Shown here: positions 44,817 to 53,966 of the stretch, piece by piece
Layout of the letters: each line of letters starts with the position of its first letter
Position numbering within the stretch: position 1 is the first letter of the stretch
DNA from: Actinophytocola gossypii
GTDB lineage: Bacteria > Actinomycetota > Actinomycetes > Mycobacteriales > Pseudonocardiaceae
Assembly: GCF_025165815.1 (NCBI RefSeq)
Contig: NZ_JAFFZE010000010.1
Location: forward strand, 335,410 to 399,409
Length of the DNA: 64,000 nt
Direction: 5' to 3'
The notes under the pieces: generated by a model
What the model was told of the DNA's origin: nothing
The model's database searches: none
Seen by the model: the letters and a program-made list of their open reading frames with translations, nothing else
Made by a program: the position numbers and the translations under genes

Positions 44817-46022
44817 GTGGACCGAGTGAGCGAACCCGCCGGGAGCGGCGGGGTACCTGAGCGCGCCGCCACGGTGTTCGAGCAGCTGCACGGGCAGGCC
44901 CCCACCGGGGTGTGGTCCGCGCCGGGCCGGGTGAACCTGATCGGCGAGCACACCGACTACAACGACGGCTTCGTGCTGCCGTTCGCGCTGCCGTTCCGGA
45001 TCGCGGTGGCGGCGCGGGCCCGCGCCGACGGGAAGCTGGCGGTCACCACGATCGGTGACGACGGCCGCCCGCAGCGGGCCGAGCCGGTGGCGGTGGACGC
45101 GCTCGAGCCAGGTGTCGTCACCGGGTGGGCCGCGTACCCGTCCGGGGTGAGCTGGGTGCTGCGTCACGAGGGCTTCCTTTCCGGAGCTGATCTGGTGATC
45201 GCCGGCGACGTGCCGGCGGGGGCGGGGTTGTCCTCCTCCCATGCGTTGCAGTGCGCCACGGCGCTGGCGCTGTTGGGTCTGTCGGGCGTCGAGCTGGACC
45301 AGCCGGGCGCGCCGAGCAGGACCGAGGTCGCCTCCTGGGTGCAACGGTCGGAGAACGACTTCGTCGGCGTACCGACCGGCCTGCTCGACCAGACCGCGTC
45401 GCTGTGCTGTGTCGAGTCGCACGTGCTGTTCCTCGACGTCCGCTCCGGGGCCATGGAGCAGGTGCCGTTCGACGCGGCCGCGGCCGGCTTCGACGTGCTG
45501 GTGATCGACACCAGGGCCCGGCACTCGCACGGCGAGTCCGGCTACCGGGAGCGCCGCGCCGGCTGCGAGCGCGCCGCCGAACTGCTCGGGGTGGCGGCCC
45601 TGCGCGACGTCGATCCGGCCGGTCTCGACGACGCGCTGGCCCGGCTGCCCGAGGAGCTCCGTCCCCTGGTCCGGCACGTGGTGACCGAGAACGACCGCGT
45701 GCGGCGCACGGTCGAGCTCCTGCGTGCCGGCCGGCTCGCCGACACCGGCGACCTGCTCAGCGCCTCGCACGTGAGCCTGCGCGACGACTACCGGGTGTCC
45801 TGCCTGGAGCTGGACGTGGCCGTGGACGCCGCGCTCGCCGCCGGAGCGCTCGGTGCCAGGATGACCGGCGGCGGGTTCGGCGGCTCCGCGATCGCGCTGG
45901 TGCCGCACGCGGAGCGGGACGCCGTCGGCGACAAGGTGCTCGCCGCGTTCGCGGAACGCTCGCTGCCCGCGCCAGGCCTGTTCACGGCGGTGCCCGCGCG
46001 GGGCGCGGGGCGGGATCGCTGA
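44817..46022 (+). CDS. galK: Galactokinase
   Basis: GHMP kinase of 401 residues that phosphorylates galactose. The galactokinase signature [19 protein letters not shown], the ATP loop [13 protein letters not shown] and the C-terminal [16 protein letters not shown] are present. GTG start; a second GTG four codons later is possible. It precedes galE on the same strand by 80 bp. galT is not adjacent. Confidence 0.94.
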   Translation: MDRVSEPAGSGGVPERAATVFEQLHGQAPTGVWSAPGRVNLIGEHTDYNDGFVLPFALPFRIAVAARARADGKLAVTTIGDDGRPQRAEPVAVDALEPGVVTGWAAYPSGVSWVLRHEGFLSGADLVIAGDVPAGAGLSSSHALQCATALALLGLSGVELDQPGAPSRTEVASWVQRSENDFVGVPTGLLDQTASLCCVESHVLFLDVRSGAMEQVPFDAAAAGFDVLVIDTRARHSHGESGYRERRAGCERAAELLGVAALRDVDPAGLDDALARLPEELRPLVRHVVTENDRVRRTVELLRAGRLADTGDLLSASHVSLRDDYRVSCLELDVAVDAALAAGALGARMTGGGFGGSAIALVPHAERDAVGDKVLAAFAERSLPAPGLFTAVPARGAGRDR

Positions 46023-46102
46023 CCCCTGGGGCGACCGGCACACTGTGCACCGCACTGACCGAGCGGGCGTCGGCCCGCGAACCTGAGGAAGCGAGGACCG
46101 CG

Positions 46103-47065
46103 GTGAAGCTGCTCGTGACGGGCGGGGCCGGGTACGTCGGGAGCGTCTGCGCGGCGCGGCTGGTCGAGTCCGGCCACGAGGTGGTGGTGCTCGACGACCT
46201 GAGCACCGGCCACGCGGACGCCGTGCCCGAGGGCTGCCGGTTCGAGCGGGGCGACCTGGCCGAGGCGGCCGGCGACCTGCTCGCCGAGGGCTTCGACGGG
46301 GTGCTGCACTTCGCGGCGAAGTCGCTGGTGGCCGAGTCGATGCAGGACCCCGCGTTGTACTGGTCGGGCAACGTGCTCACCTCACTTCGCCTGCTGGAGG
46401 CCGTCCGCCGGGCGGGGACGCCCCGGCTGGTCTTCTCGTCGACGGCCGCGGTGTACGGCGAGCCGGAGCAGGTGCCGATCCCCGAGGGAGCCGCCACCCG
46501 GCCGACGAACACCTACGGCGCGTCCAAACTCGCCATCGATCACGCGATCACCTCCTATGCCACCGCGTACGGTCTGTCCGCGGTGAGCCTGCGGTACTTC
46601 AACGTCGCCGGCGCGTACGGCGCCTACGGGGAGCGGCACACCACCGAGACGCACCTCATCCCGCTGGTGCTGCAGGTGGCGCTCGGGCAGCGTGCGGCCA
46701 TCCACGTGTACGGCGAGGACTACCCGACCGAGGACGGCACCTGCATCCGCGACTACATCCACGTCAGCGACCTCGCCGACGCGCACCTGCTGGCACTGGA
46801 GCACGCCGCGCCCGGCACGCACCGGATCTACAACCTGGGCAGCGGCACGGGCTTCTCGGTGCGCCAGGTCGTCGAGGCCTGCCGGTCGGTGACCGGGCAC
46901 CCGGTGCCGGCCGAGGTGAAGGGCCGCCGGGCGGGCGACCCGGCCTCGTTGGTCGCGTCCAGTGAGCTGGCGAAGGCCGAGCTCGGGTGGAAGCCGCAGC
47001 ACACGGACCTCGAGGGGATCGTGCGGGACGCCTGGGAGTTCGCGCGTTCCCGGGCCGAGCGCTGA
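46103..47065 (+). CDS. galE: UDP-glucose 4-epimerase
   Basis: Extended SDR of 320 residues. NAD loop GGAGYVGS at the N-terminus, SSTAAVYG with the catalytic Ser/Thr, YGASK with Tyr and Lys, [10 protein letters not shown], and [16 protein letters not shown] near the end. Interconverts UDP-glucose and UDP-galactose for galactose use and cell-wall glycans. GTG start with GGAAGCGAGGA upstream. Works with galK in the Leloir route. Confidence 0.94.
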   Translation: MKLLVTGGAGYVGSVCAARLVESGHEVVVLDDLSTGHADAVPEGCRFERGDLAEAAGDLLAEGFDGVLHFAAKSLVAESMQDPALYWSGNVLTSLRLLEAVRRAGTPRLVFSSTAAVYGEPEQVPIPEGAATRPTNTYGASKLAIDHAITSYATAYGLSAVSLRYFNVAGAYGAYGERHTTETHLIPLVLQVALGQRAAIHVYGEDYPTEDGTCIRDYIHVSDLADAHLLALEHAAPGTHRIYNLGSGTGFSVRQVVEACRSVTGHPVPAEVKGRRAGDPASLVASSELAKAELGWKPQHTDLEGIVRDAWEFARSRAER

Positions 47066-47313
47066 CCTGAGGCCGAGCTCGTCGGTCGATCAAGCATCGC
47101 CGCGCGAGCCCGCGGAGGCAGCGAGGCGTCCACCTGGTCCCTACTCGAACGCGCTCGCCGGTTCCGTCCGGCCCCGCTCGATGACCGATGCCGGACGCCC
47201 GTGGCCGGGTGGCTCGTTCGGCGCGGGCAGACGGGGTCGGGTGCGGCGAGTCGGCTGTGGACGTGGGGGCGCCTCGTGGTGCCTCGGCTTCGGGCGATCG
47301 GCGGTGGGGGCGG

Positions 47314-48366
47314 TCAGTTGTCGGGAACATCTCGGGTCGGCTCCGTTCGGGTGTGGGCGCGTTCGATGCTCTTGCCGAGCATCGTGCGGAGGACGTCGGG
47401 TGGGGTGCCTCGGTCGAGGGCTTCGCGGAGGAGTGGGGCCAGGCGGTGGTCGGGGTCGGCGTCCATGGCGACTTCGAGGGCCATGCCGGCGAGTACGGCC
47501 GCGCCGCGCAGGTAGGCGCACAGGGCCAGCAGGAACGCCGGTTCGGCGCGTTCTGGGACGGGCATGGATCTGGTCAGGACCAGCCACAGGCGTTCGGCCG
47601 GTAGCGCCCACTCGGTGATCGACAGGGCGAGACACGTGTCGCGGACCTGGGCGTGGCACAGGGCGGCGCCGAGGCGGACGAGCCGTTCGTCGTCGATGGC
47701 GGGGGACGCTCGGGACGTGGTCGCCTCGACGGCGGCCAGCACGTCGGCGGTGAGGTCGTCGGGGTGTGGGTCGCTGTCGGCCAGGGCGGCCAGCAGGTCG
47801 GCCCGGTGCGCCACGCGGTCCTCGTGGTCGGGGGCGAGCAGGGCGGCCATGTCGGCGCGGCTGGGGTAGGTGACCGAACCGTCGATCGTCTGGAGCACGG
47901 CCAGGGTCGAGGTCCGGGGATCGTGCACCTGGCCGGTGCACTCCTCCTCCTCGTAGCACCACCAGGTCGCGTCGCGGGCGATCAGCGGCACCCACGCGGA
48001 GTGCACCAGGCGGATGCCGAGGCCGGACAGCTCCTCGGTCAGGATCCGCGCGAGCTCGCGGTGCGGCAGGTCGGGTGGATCGGCGTCGCCGCCGCCGACG
48101 ACCACGACGGCCGTGGCGACGACGTCGTTCTGGTCGAGCGCGCCGCACAGTTGGTGGACCAGGTCGCGTCCGTCGGCGGGATCCGGCAGGTCGATGCGGA
48201 CGGTGGGGCCGATGCGGTACCCGTCCGCGTGGGAGAAGGTGACGAGTACGAGCGAGTCGGTCGGGTGGAAGCCGAGCAGGCCGGGGATGCCGGCGATCAG
48301 CTCACCGAGTTCGTCGAGGCGGATCACGGTGGGCGGTGGGAACGGGGGTGCGAGTGGAGACGTCAT
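47314..48366 (-). CDS. DUF4192 domain-containing protein
   Basis: A 350-residue cytoplasmic protein with VIRLDELGELIAGIPGLLGFHPTDSLVLVTF at the start, hallmark of DUF4192, VRIDLPDPADGRDL and an Ala/Leu-rich helical C-terminal half (LALSITEWALPAERLWLVL). Found widely in actinobacteria near the sigB/ideR region; role unknown. The ATG at 48366 was chosen over a longer frame that begins in the intergenic region. Two DnaA-box-like sites lie just upstream. The 250 bp between its end and galE show no clear feature. Confidence 0.85.
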   Translation of the reverse strand: MTSPLAPPFPPPTVIRLDELGELIAGIPGLLGFHPTDSLVLVTFSHADGYRIGPTVRIDLPDPADGRDLVHQLCGALDQNDVVATAVVVVGGGDADPPDLPHRELARILTEELSGLGIRLVHSAWVPLIARDATWWCYEEEECTGQVHDPRTSTLAVLQTIDGSVTYPSRADMAALLAPDHEDRVAHRADLLAALADSDPHPDDLTADVLAAVEATTSRASPAIDDERLVRLGAALCHAQVRDTCLALSITEWALPAERLWLVLTRSMPVPERAEPAFLLALCAYLRGAAVLAGMALEVAMDADPDHRLAPLLREALDRGTPPDVLRTMLGKSIERAHTRTEPTRDVPDN

Positions 48367-48417
48367 GCATTCACCATGCGGGAGAACGGGCGGGTTCGGG
48401 GGTGGGCGGCCGCGAAC

Positions 48418-48445
48418 TGTGGACAACCGGAGGGGTTGTGGACAA
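48418..48445. promoter_or_regulatory. Pair of DnaA-box-like sites
   Basis: TGTGGACAA occurs at 48418-48426 and 48437-48445, same orientation, ten bases apart. The complement TTGTCCACA is the preferred DnaA box in high-GC actinobacteria. It lies between the divergent DUF4192 and carbonic-anhydrase-like genes, so DnaA control is possible. Chance occurrence is not excluded. Confidence 0.4.
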
Positions 48446-48574
48446 CTCGGTCGGAGAGTGGCCGTGACGGGCGGAAATGTCGGTGGTGGGTGCTACCCTG
48501 CCGCGCCCCGGGCGACCGGCGACGGTGTCCGAAATCCGCCAGCCCGGCGTGCCTGGGCCGACGAGCATCGGAGC

Positions 48575-49195
48575 ATGTTGATTCGACACCGGGACGCCGA
48601 GCCGACCGTGGACCCGACCGCCTGGGTGGCGCCGAACGCGACGCTGGTCGGCGACGTGCGATTGGGTCCGAGGGCCCGTGTTCTGTACGGGGCGGTACTG
48701 GACGCCGAGGGCGCGAGCGTGACGATCGGGGAGTCGGTGGTGGTGTCCGAGCACGCCGTGCTGCGGGCGACCGCGGTCACCGACGAGGACCGCCCGGTGG
48801 TGCTGGGCGACCACGTGTTCGTCGGTCCGCACGCGACCGTGCTGGGTGCGACGGTCGGGCGCTGCGTGTACCTGGCGGCGCAGGCGACCGTGCTGCAGGC
48901 CGCGCGGATAGGGGACGGCGCGTGCGTGGCGGTCGGCGCGCTGGTGCACGCGCGGAGCGTGGTACCGGCGGAGTTCTTCGTCCCGCCGCACACGACGGCG
49001 CTGGGTGACCCGGTGCGGGTGCTGCCGGCGGACGGTGCTGGCGAGTTGGCGGACGCGATCCGCGAGGTGGGGTTCGCGGACGCCGCGTTCGGCGTGCGTG
49101 ACCGGTGGGAGGACAAACTGACCCGGTACCGGCGGGTGGCCGAGGTCCGCTCGGCCGAGTACGCCGCGCACGAGGGGGACACCGTCGTGGGTTGA
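48575..49195 (+). CDS. Gamma-carbonic-anhydrase-like hexapeptide-repeat protein
   Basis: A 206-residue left-handed beta-helix protein with repeats such as VDPTAWVAPNATLVGDVRLGPRARVLYGAVLDAEG and hexapeptide steps through ~150, ending with helices. The fold matches the YrdA/PaaY/CaiE group. The canonical His triad is only partly visible (HAVL, HVFVGPHATV), so carbonic anhydrase activity is uncertain. ATG start. Divergent from DUF4192. Confidence 0.82.
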   Translation: MLIRHRDAEPTVDPTAWVAPNATLVGDVRLGPRARVLYGAVLDAEGASVTIGESVVVSEHAVLRATAVTDEDRPVVLGDHVFVGPHATVLGATVGRCVYLAAQATVLQAARIGDGACVAVGALVHARSVVPAEFFVPPHTTALGDPVRVLPADGAGELADAIREVGFADAAFGVRDRWEDKLTRYRRVAEVRSAEYAAHEGDTVVG

Positions 49196-49508
49196 CCATC
49201 GTGGGCTGACGGTGACCGGGCCGAACGTGGGGCCGGCGGGAGCCATCGGCGGGAGTACCGCGCACGCCCAGGACACCGCCATCCGACGGCGGTGGGCCGA
49301 CGCCGGACAGGTGCCGTCGGCGGGAGTACGCCGCACGAATCGGGGCTACGTCGTGGGCTGACGGGTGCCGCCAGTGTGGGGCCGGGCGGGCGCCAGGAAG
49401 GTCGAGAGTGGACGCCCGGTAGAGTCGCCCGGTCCGCGTCGCGCGCGATGATTCGGCCTCGCGTTCTACCGCGGCGGGCGTCACGTACCGAGCCGGAAGC
49501 TGAGAAGG
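49196..49508. other. Gap with degenerate direct duplications
   Basis: About 310 bp without a gene. GTGGGCTGACGG recurs near 49201 and 49350, CGGCGGGAGTAC near 49249 and 49318, and TGGGGCCGG near 49228 and 49376, suggesting an old ~145-bp duplication. The sequence just before 49509 carries GAGAAGG, the ribosome site of the YfhO gene. Confidence 0.55.
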
Positions 49509-52418
49509 ATGTCCGAACGGACCGAAGTACCGTCATCGCCGGGTGCTGTCGCGGCCGGGGACTCGACCGAGGACACCGGCGCGCCCGCCGCGACTCGGCG
49601 GAGACGGTTTCCGCGTCCGCTGACCGGGATCACGCTCATCGCCGCGGTGTTCTTCATGCTCGCGAGCATCGGCACGCCGCTGCTCGGTACCTCGGTGTTC
49701 GCCGCCACGGACGAGTTGTCCAGATTCAGTCCGTACTACGACAGTGGGCTCGCCGGGATCCCGGTGCAGAACACGTACATGGACGACACGTACGACGCCA
49801 TCATGCCGAACACGATGCTGTACGTCGACTCCGTGCTCGACGGCAACCCGGCGCAGTGGAACCCGTACAACTCCGGCGGCACCCCGCTCGGCGCGATCCC
49901 CACCTACGCGGTCTTCTCCCCGCTGACCATCCCCTACTACCTGCTCCCCGACTGGCTCGCGCCCGCCTACGCCAAGCTGCTCGAACTCGCCGTCGCCCTC
50001 CTCGGTGGCTACCTCTTCCTGCGCCGCCTCAGTCTCAGCCGGCCCGCGGCGATCCTGGGCGGGATGGTGTTCACCAGCTCGGCCTTCATGATCATGTGGA
50101 CGAACTGGCCGCAGACCCGGGTCGCCGCGATGATCCCGTGGGTCTTCTGGGCGGCCGAGCGGCTGGTGCAGCGGCGACGGCCGACCGACGCCGTACTGCT
50201 CGCCCTCCCGGTCGCGTTCATGCTGCTGGCCGGCTTCCCCGCGGTCACCGCCCTCACGCTGATGTCCGTCGGGGTGTACTTCCTCGTCCGAGTGTTCGCC
50301 GAGTACTGGGGCCAATGGCGGCGGCTCCTCGGGGTCACGGCGGGGGCGGCGGGCGCGGTCGCGGCCGGTGCCGCGTTGTCGGCCGTCCAGTTGCTCCCGT
50401 TCGCCAAGTTCTACGGAGGGTGGCTGATCGAGGGTCGCTCGCAGGGGGCGGACGAACACCTCGGGTTGCCCGAACTGACCACGGCGATCGCTCCGCACGC
50501 GATGGGCAGCATCAGCCGGTCCGACCCGCCGATCTGGTACCTGCCGCACTTCGGGCGGAACATGGTCGAGGCCATGTCCTACGTGGGCGCGGCCGCGGTC
50601 GTGCTCGTGCTCGTCAGCGTCGTGCTGGCGCGGACCGGCCGGTCGCTGCTGCCGCGCGGTGCCTGGTGGGTACTGGTCGGCATGGCCGTCGCCTGGTTCG
50701 CTCTCATCTACCTTCCCGGCCCGCTCGCGCTCGTGAACGACCTGCCGGTGTTCTCCAGCAACTACATCGGCCGGGCCCGCAGCGTGCTGGGCATGCTGCT
50801 CGCCGCCCTCGCCGCGATCGGTTTCGAACTGCTGCTGCGCAACCGCACGCGGGTGGTCGCCGCGCTGCGGGCGGCGAAGCTGCGCGTGGTCTACGGCGTG
50901 CTCGTGGTGCTGGGGGCCGTGGCGGGGATCGTCGTCGTGTGGCGCGCCGGCCTGGAAGCGGCGAGCAGCCGGGACGCCGCGGCCGGCACCGATCCGGTGA
51001 GCCGGGTCGACCACCTCAACGAGCAGATGCTGATCGGGCTCGGCTTCCTCGGGCTCGCGGTGCTGGGCGCCGTCCTGCTCTACGCCACCGCGGGCCGGAC
51101 GGGTCTGGGCTGGCGGGTGACCCGGTTCGGAGCGGCCGCGGTCCTGCCCGTGCTGGTCGCGGTGCAGGGGTTCTCCCTCACCAACGCCTACTACCCACGG
51201 GTGGACAAGGACACGTTCTACCCGACCACCGACGTGCACGCCTTCCTCGCGGAGAACCTCGGCCACCAGCGGTTCACCGGTACGGGCAACGCGATGATCA
51301 TGGGCGTGGACACCGCGAAGAAGCTGCGCGCGCTGACCGGTCACACGTTCATCGACGAGAACTTCGCCGAGTTGGTGCGCGGCATCCCGCGCGACCCGAT
51401 CCCCTACCCGACGCACATCAGGCTGAAGCCGACCATGGACGTCGCCAGCAGTCCGGTCCTCGACCGGCTCGGCGTCCGGTACTTCGTCACCTCGCCGCGG
51501 AGCTGGATCTTCGGCGCGCCGAGGATCGCGCGCGGCGACGGGTCACCGGTCACCGTCGCGGACGGGACCGCCGTGTCGCGGCCGGTGCCGGGCACCGGGC
51601 CGGTCCGCGCGGTCGGGTTCGTTCCGACCACGTCGATCCCCGAGCAGGACGTCGACCCGGACCGGCTGGTCGAGGTCGTGGTCACCGACGCCAGCGGCGC
51701 GACGGTCGCGACCGCGCAACGCCTCACGCACGAGATGACCGCGAACGAGCCGTTCCTGATCCCGGTGGACGCCGACGACGTTCCCGCCGACGCCAAGCTC
51801 ACCGCGACGTTCACGCTGCACACCGGCGCGGCGCTGACCGTCCGGGGCGCGGACGGCGCGATGGCCGTGTCGAAGGTGATGCCGGCCGACGACGGGCTGA
51901 CGGTGGCGCACGCCGGGTCGTCGGTGGTCTGGGAGCGGACCACGGCACTCCCCCGGATCCGCTGGGCCTCGTCCGCGATCAGCACGCCCTACCCGAACGA
52001 GCGGGTGCGGTTGCTGGCCGGTGGCGCGGTCGACCCGGACCAGGTCGTGCTCAACGAGCACGGCGCTCCGACCGACGGGGAACCGGCCGACGTCGAGGTC
52101 ACCCAGGACGGCTTCGACGTCATCGAGGCCACCGTCGATGCCCGGGGCGCCGGGTACCTGGTGGTGGCCGACGCCCTCCAGGCCGGGTGGGAGGTCACCG
52201 TCGACGGCGAGCCGGCGGAGCTGGTGCCGGCCGACCACGGCGTGGTGGCGGTCGCGGTGCCGGAGGGCCGGCACACCGTGTCGCTGCGCTACGCCGCCCC
52301 CTACGACAACGCGGGGCTGTGGCTGACCGTGGGTACCGGTGTGGTGCTCGTCGGCCTGGTGGTGCTCGACCAGCTGCTGCTACGCCGTCAACGCCGCCGT
52401 CCGGGCCCGACGGAGTGA
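49509..52418 (+). CDS. YfhO family membrane protein (GT-C-like)
   Basis: A 969-residue membrane protein. After a disordered N-terminus, ~12 helices span residues ~35-560. The first outside loop has DELSRFSPYYDSGLAGIP and NPYNSGGTPLGAIPTYAVFSPLTIPYYLLP, the YfhO pattern. The C-terminal ~400 residues form beta-rich extracytoplasmic domains (AGWEVTVDGEPAELVPADHGVVAVAVPEGRHTVSLRY). In Gram-positives YfhO-type proteins glycosylate wall or lipid-linked polymers. It leads a cluster with GT4, UPF0104 and a methyltransferase. Confidence 0.88.
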   Translation: MSERTEVPSSPGAVAAGDSTEDTGAPAATRRRRFPRPLTGITLIAAVFFMLASIGTPLLGTSVFAATDELSRFSPYYDSGLAGIPVQNTYMDDTYDAIMPNTMLYVDSVLDGNPAQWNPYNSGGTPLGAIPTYAVFSPLTIPYYLLPDWLAPAYAKLLELAVALLGGYLFLRRLSLSRPAAILGGMVFTSSAFMIMWTNWPQTRVAAMIPWVFWAAERLVQRRRPTDAVLLALPVAFMLLAGFPAVTALTLMSVGVYFLVRVFAEYWGQWRRLLGVTAGAAGAVAAGAALSAVQLLPFAKFYGGWLIEGRSQGADEHLGLPELTTAIAPHAMGSISRSDPPIWYLPHFGRNMVEAMSYVGAAAVVLVLVSVVLARTGRSLLPRGAWWVLVGMAVAWFALIYLPGPLALVNDLPVFSSNYIGRARSVLGMLLAALAAIGFELLLRNRTRVVAALRAAKLRVVYGVLVVLGAVAGIVVVWRAGLEAASSRDAAAGTDPVSRVDHLNEQMLIGLGFLGLAVLGAVLLYATAGRTGLGWRVTRFGAAAVLPVLVAVQGFSLTNAYYPRVDKDTFYPTTDVHAFLAENLGHQRFTGTGNAMIMGVDTAKKLRALTGHTFIDENFAELVRGIPRDPIPYPTHIRLKPTMDVASSPVLDRLGVRYFVTSPRSWIFGAPRIARGDGSPVTVADGTAVSRPVPGTGPVRAVGFVPTTSIPEQDVDPDRLVEVVVTDASGATVATAQRLTHEMTANEPFLIPVDADDVPADAKLTATFTLHTGAALTVRGADGAMAVSKVMPADDGLTVAHAGSSVVWERTTALPRIRWASSAISTPYPNERVRLLAGGAVDPDQVVLNEHGAPTDGEPADVEVTQDGFDVIEATVDARGAGYLVVADALQAGWEVTVDGEPAELVPADHGVVAVAVPEGRHTVSLRYAAPYDNAGLWLTVGTGVVLVGLVVLDQLLLRRQRRRPGPTE

Positions 52419-52519
52419 ACCGCTGCCGAGCGTGACCAGGCTCGGTACCCGCTGGAGCAGGGCCGACGTGGGTCCGGGATCATGGCCCACACTCCGCCCA
52501 CTACGGACAGTGAGTTCGG

Positions 52520-52572
52520 TGTACCGCGGTGTACATACCTCGATAACGACGCCATAACAGCTGCGCTACTCT
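52520..52572 (+). promoter_or_regulatory. Possible promoter/operator of the GT4 gene
   Basis: An inverted repeat TGTAC-CGCGGT-GTACA (52520-52535) precedes a TACTCT hexamer (52567-52572) that could be a -10, 50 bases before the GT4 ATG. The gap of ~200 bp after YfhO suggests an own promoter. Confidence 0.35.
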
Positions 52573-52621
52573 GTCGCACCTGCCGTGGAGAGGTTCACCC
52601 GGACGCAGGGACCAAGCTGCC

Positions 52622-53722
52622 ATGCGGATTGCCGTCATCGGACCCACCCACCCCTACAAGGGCGGAATCGCTCAGTACACCACCGAGCTCGCCCACCGGC
52701 TGACCGCGCTCGGGCACGAGGTGCGGTTGGAGTCGTGGTCGCACCAGTACCCGTCGCGCCTGTACCCGGGCCGGCTGACCATCGACAAGCCGGAGCTGCC
52801 CCCGTTCCCCCGCACCCACCGCCGGCTGTCCTGGCGGCGGCCGGACTCCTGGTACGCCTGCGGCCGCCGCCTCCGCGACCACGACCTGGTCGTGCTCGTC
52901 GTGGCGAGCCCGGTGCAGATGCCCGCCTACCGCGGTGTCCTCGCCGGCCTGGGCAGGCGAAGACGGGCGCGCGTGGTCACCCAGTGCCACAACGTGCTCC
53001 CGCACGAGCGGCGACCGTCCGACGAGGCACTGATCAGCGGGTTGCTCACCCGGGTCGACGGGGTCCTCACGCACTCCGACGACCAGGCGCGGATCGCGAC
53101 CTCGCTGACCGGCGTTCCGGTCGTGGCCGAGCAGCTGGCGCCGCTGGTGGTCGCGCGCGCGACGAGCCGGGTGTACGACGGGGCGCTGCACCGGCGGCTG
53201 CTGTTCTTCGGTCTGGTGCGGCCGTACAAGGGGGTGGACGTGCTGCTGCGGGCGCTGGCCGCGGGCCCGCCGGACGTGGCGCTGACCGTGGCGGGCGAGT
53301 TCTGGGGCGACACGCCGGCGGTGGCCGACCGGATGGTGCGGGAGCTCGGGCTGAGCGGGCGGGTCGAGCTGCGGCCGGGGTACGTGGAGGCCGAGCAGGT
53401 GCCGGCGCTGTTCCGCGGGGTGGACGCGCTCGCCCTGCCGTACCGGTCGGTCACGGCGTCGGTCAACCCGTACCTGGCGTTCGAGCACGGCGTCCCGGTG
53501 ATCGCGAGCCGGATCGGCACGCTGCCCGACGACGTGCAGGACGGTGTCGACGGCCTGCTGGTGGTACCCGACGACGTGGACTCCCTCACCTCGGCACTGC
53601 GCCGGCTCTACACCGACGACACGGCGCTGCGGCTGCGCGCCGCCGTCTGCCCGCCGGACGCCGAGCCGCAGTGGAGCCGCTACCTGAAGGCGCTGACGTC
53701 GTTCGCGGAAGATCGCCAGTGA
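52622..53722 (+). CDS. Glycosyltransferase family 4 protein
   Basis: A 366-residue GT-B enzyme. It starts MRIAVIGPTHPYKGGIAQYTTELAHRLTALGHEV (family 4 N-domain with Gly-rich loop) and has C-domain features LLFFGLVRPYKGVDVLLRALA and the E-x7-E-like region PALFRGVDALALPYRSVTASVNPYLAFEHGVPVIASRIG. It should transfer a sugar from a nucleotide donor to a cytoplasmic acceptor, probably lipid-linked. Next to YfhO and UPF0104 genes, suggesting envelope glycan assembly. Confidence 0.9.
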   Translation: MRIAVIGPTHPYKGGIAQYTTELAHRLTALGHEVRLESWSHQYPSRLYPGRLTIDKPELPPFPRTHRRLSWRRPDSWYACGRRLRDHDLVVLVVASPVQMPAYRGVLAGLGRRRRARVVTQCHNVLPHERRPSDEALISGLLTRVDGVLTHSDDQARIATSLTGVPVVAEQLAPLVVARATSRVYDGALHRRLLFFGLVRPYKGVDVLLRALAAGPPDVALTVAGEFWGDTPAVADRMVRELGLSGRVELRPGYVEAEQVPALFRGVDALALPYRSVTASVNPYLAFEHGVPVIASRIGTLPDDVQDGVDGLLVVPDDVDSLTSALRRLYTDDTALRLRAAVCPPDAEPQWSRYLKALTSFAEDRQ

Positions 53723-53753
53723 GCGCGGGCGCGCCAAGCGCCGAGCACGTGAC

Positions 53754-53957
53754 GAGGGAAGCCGGCGGGTAGCGGAGGAGCGCAGCGAACCATGAACACC
53801 CTGAGCGCAGCGACGCAGCGTCCGCCGGCTGGACTGACGAGCAGCGCAGCCGTGAGGAACGAACGGCGAGCAGCGCAGGAGGGAAGCCGGCGGGTAGCGG
53901 AGGAGCGCAGCGAACCATGAACACCGTGAGCGCAGCGACGCAGCGTCCGCCGGCTGG
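53754..53957. repeat. Two copies of a 79-nt palindrome-bounded element
   Basis: Units at 53754-53832 and 53879-53957 differ at one base and are separated by 46 nt. Each is bounded by AGCCGGCGG and CCGCCGGCT, which pair into a 9-bp stem, with purine-rich GAGCGCAGCG motifs inside. Each holds GGAGGAG and ATGAACACC, so mini-ORFs of 42 and 17 codons start in them; both end in 4-nt overlaps (ATGA, then TTGA at the next gene). The element fills the gap between GT4 and the UPF0104 gene. Confidence 0.8.
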
Positions 53958-53966
53958 GGCGGGACC

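Noticed and set aside
47066..47313. Gene or terminator between galE and DUF4192
   Set aside because: Several short ORFs and weak stems only; none has a credible start, family or stable hairpin.
53754..53957. Insertion sequence or retron
   Set aside because: No transposase or reverse transcriptase nearby; only two short copies, so kept as an unassigned repeat.
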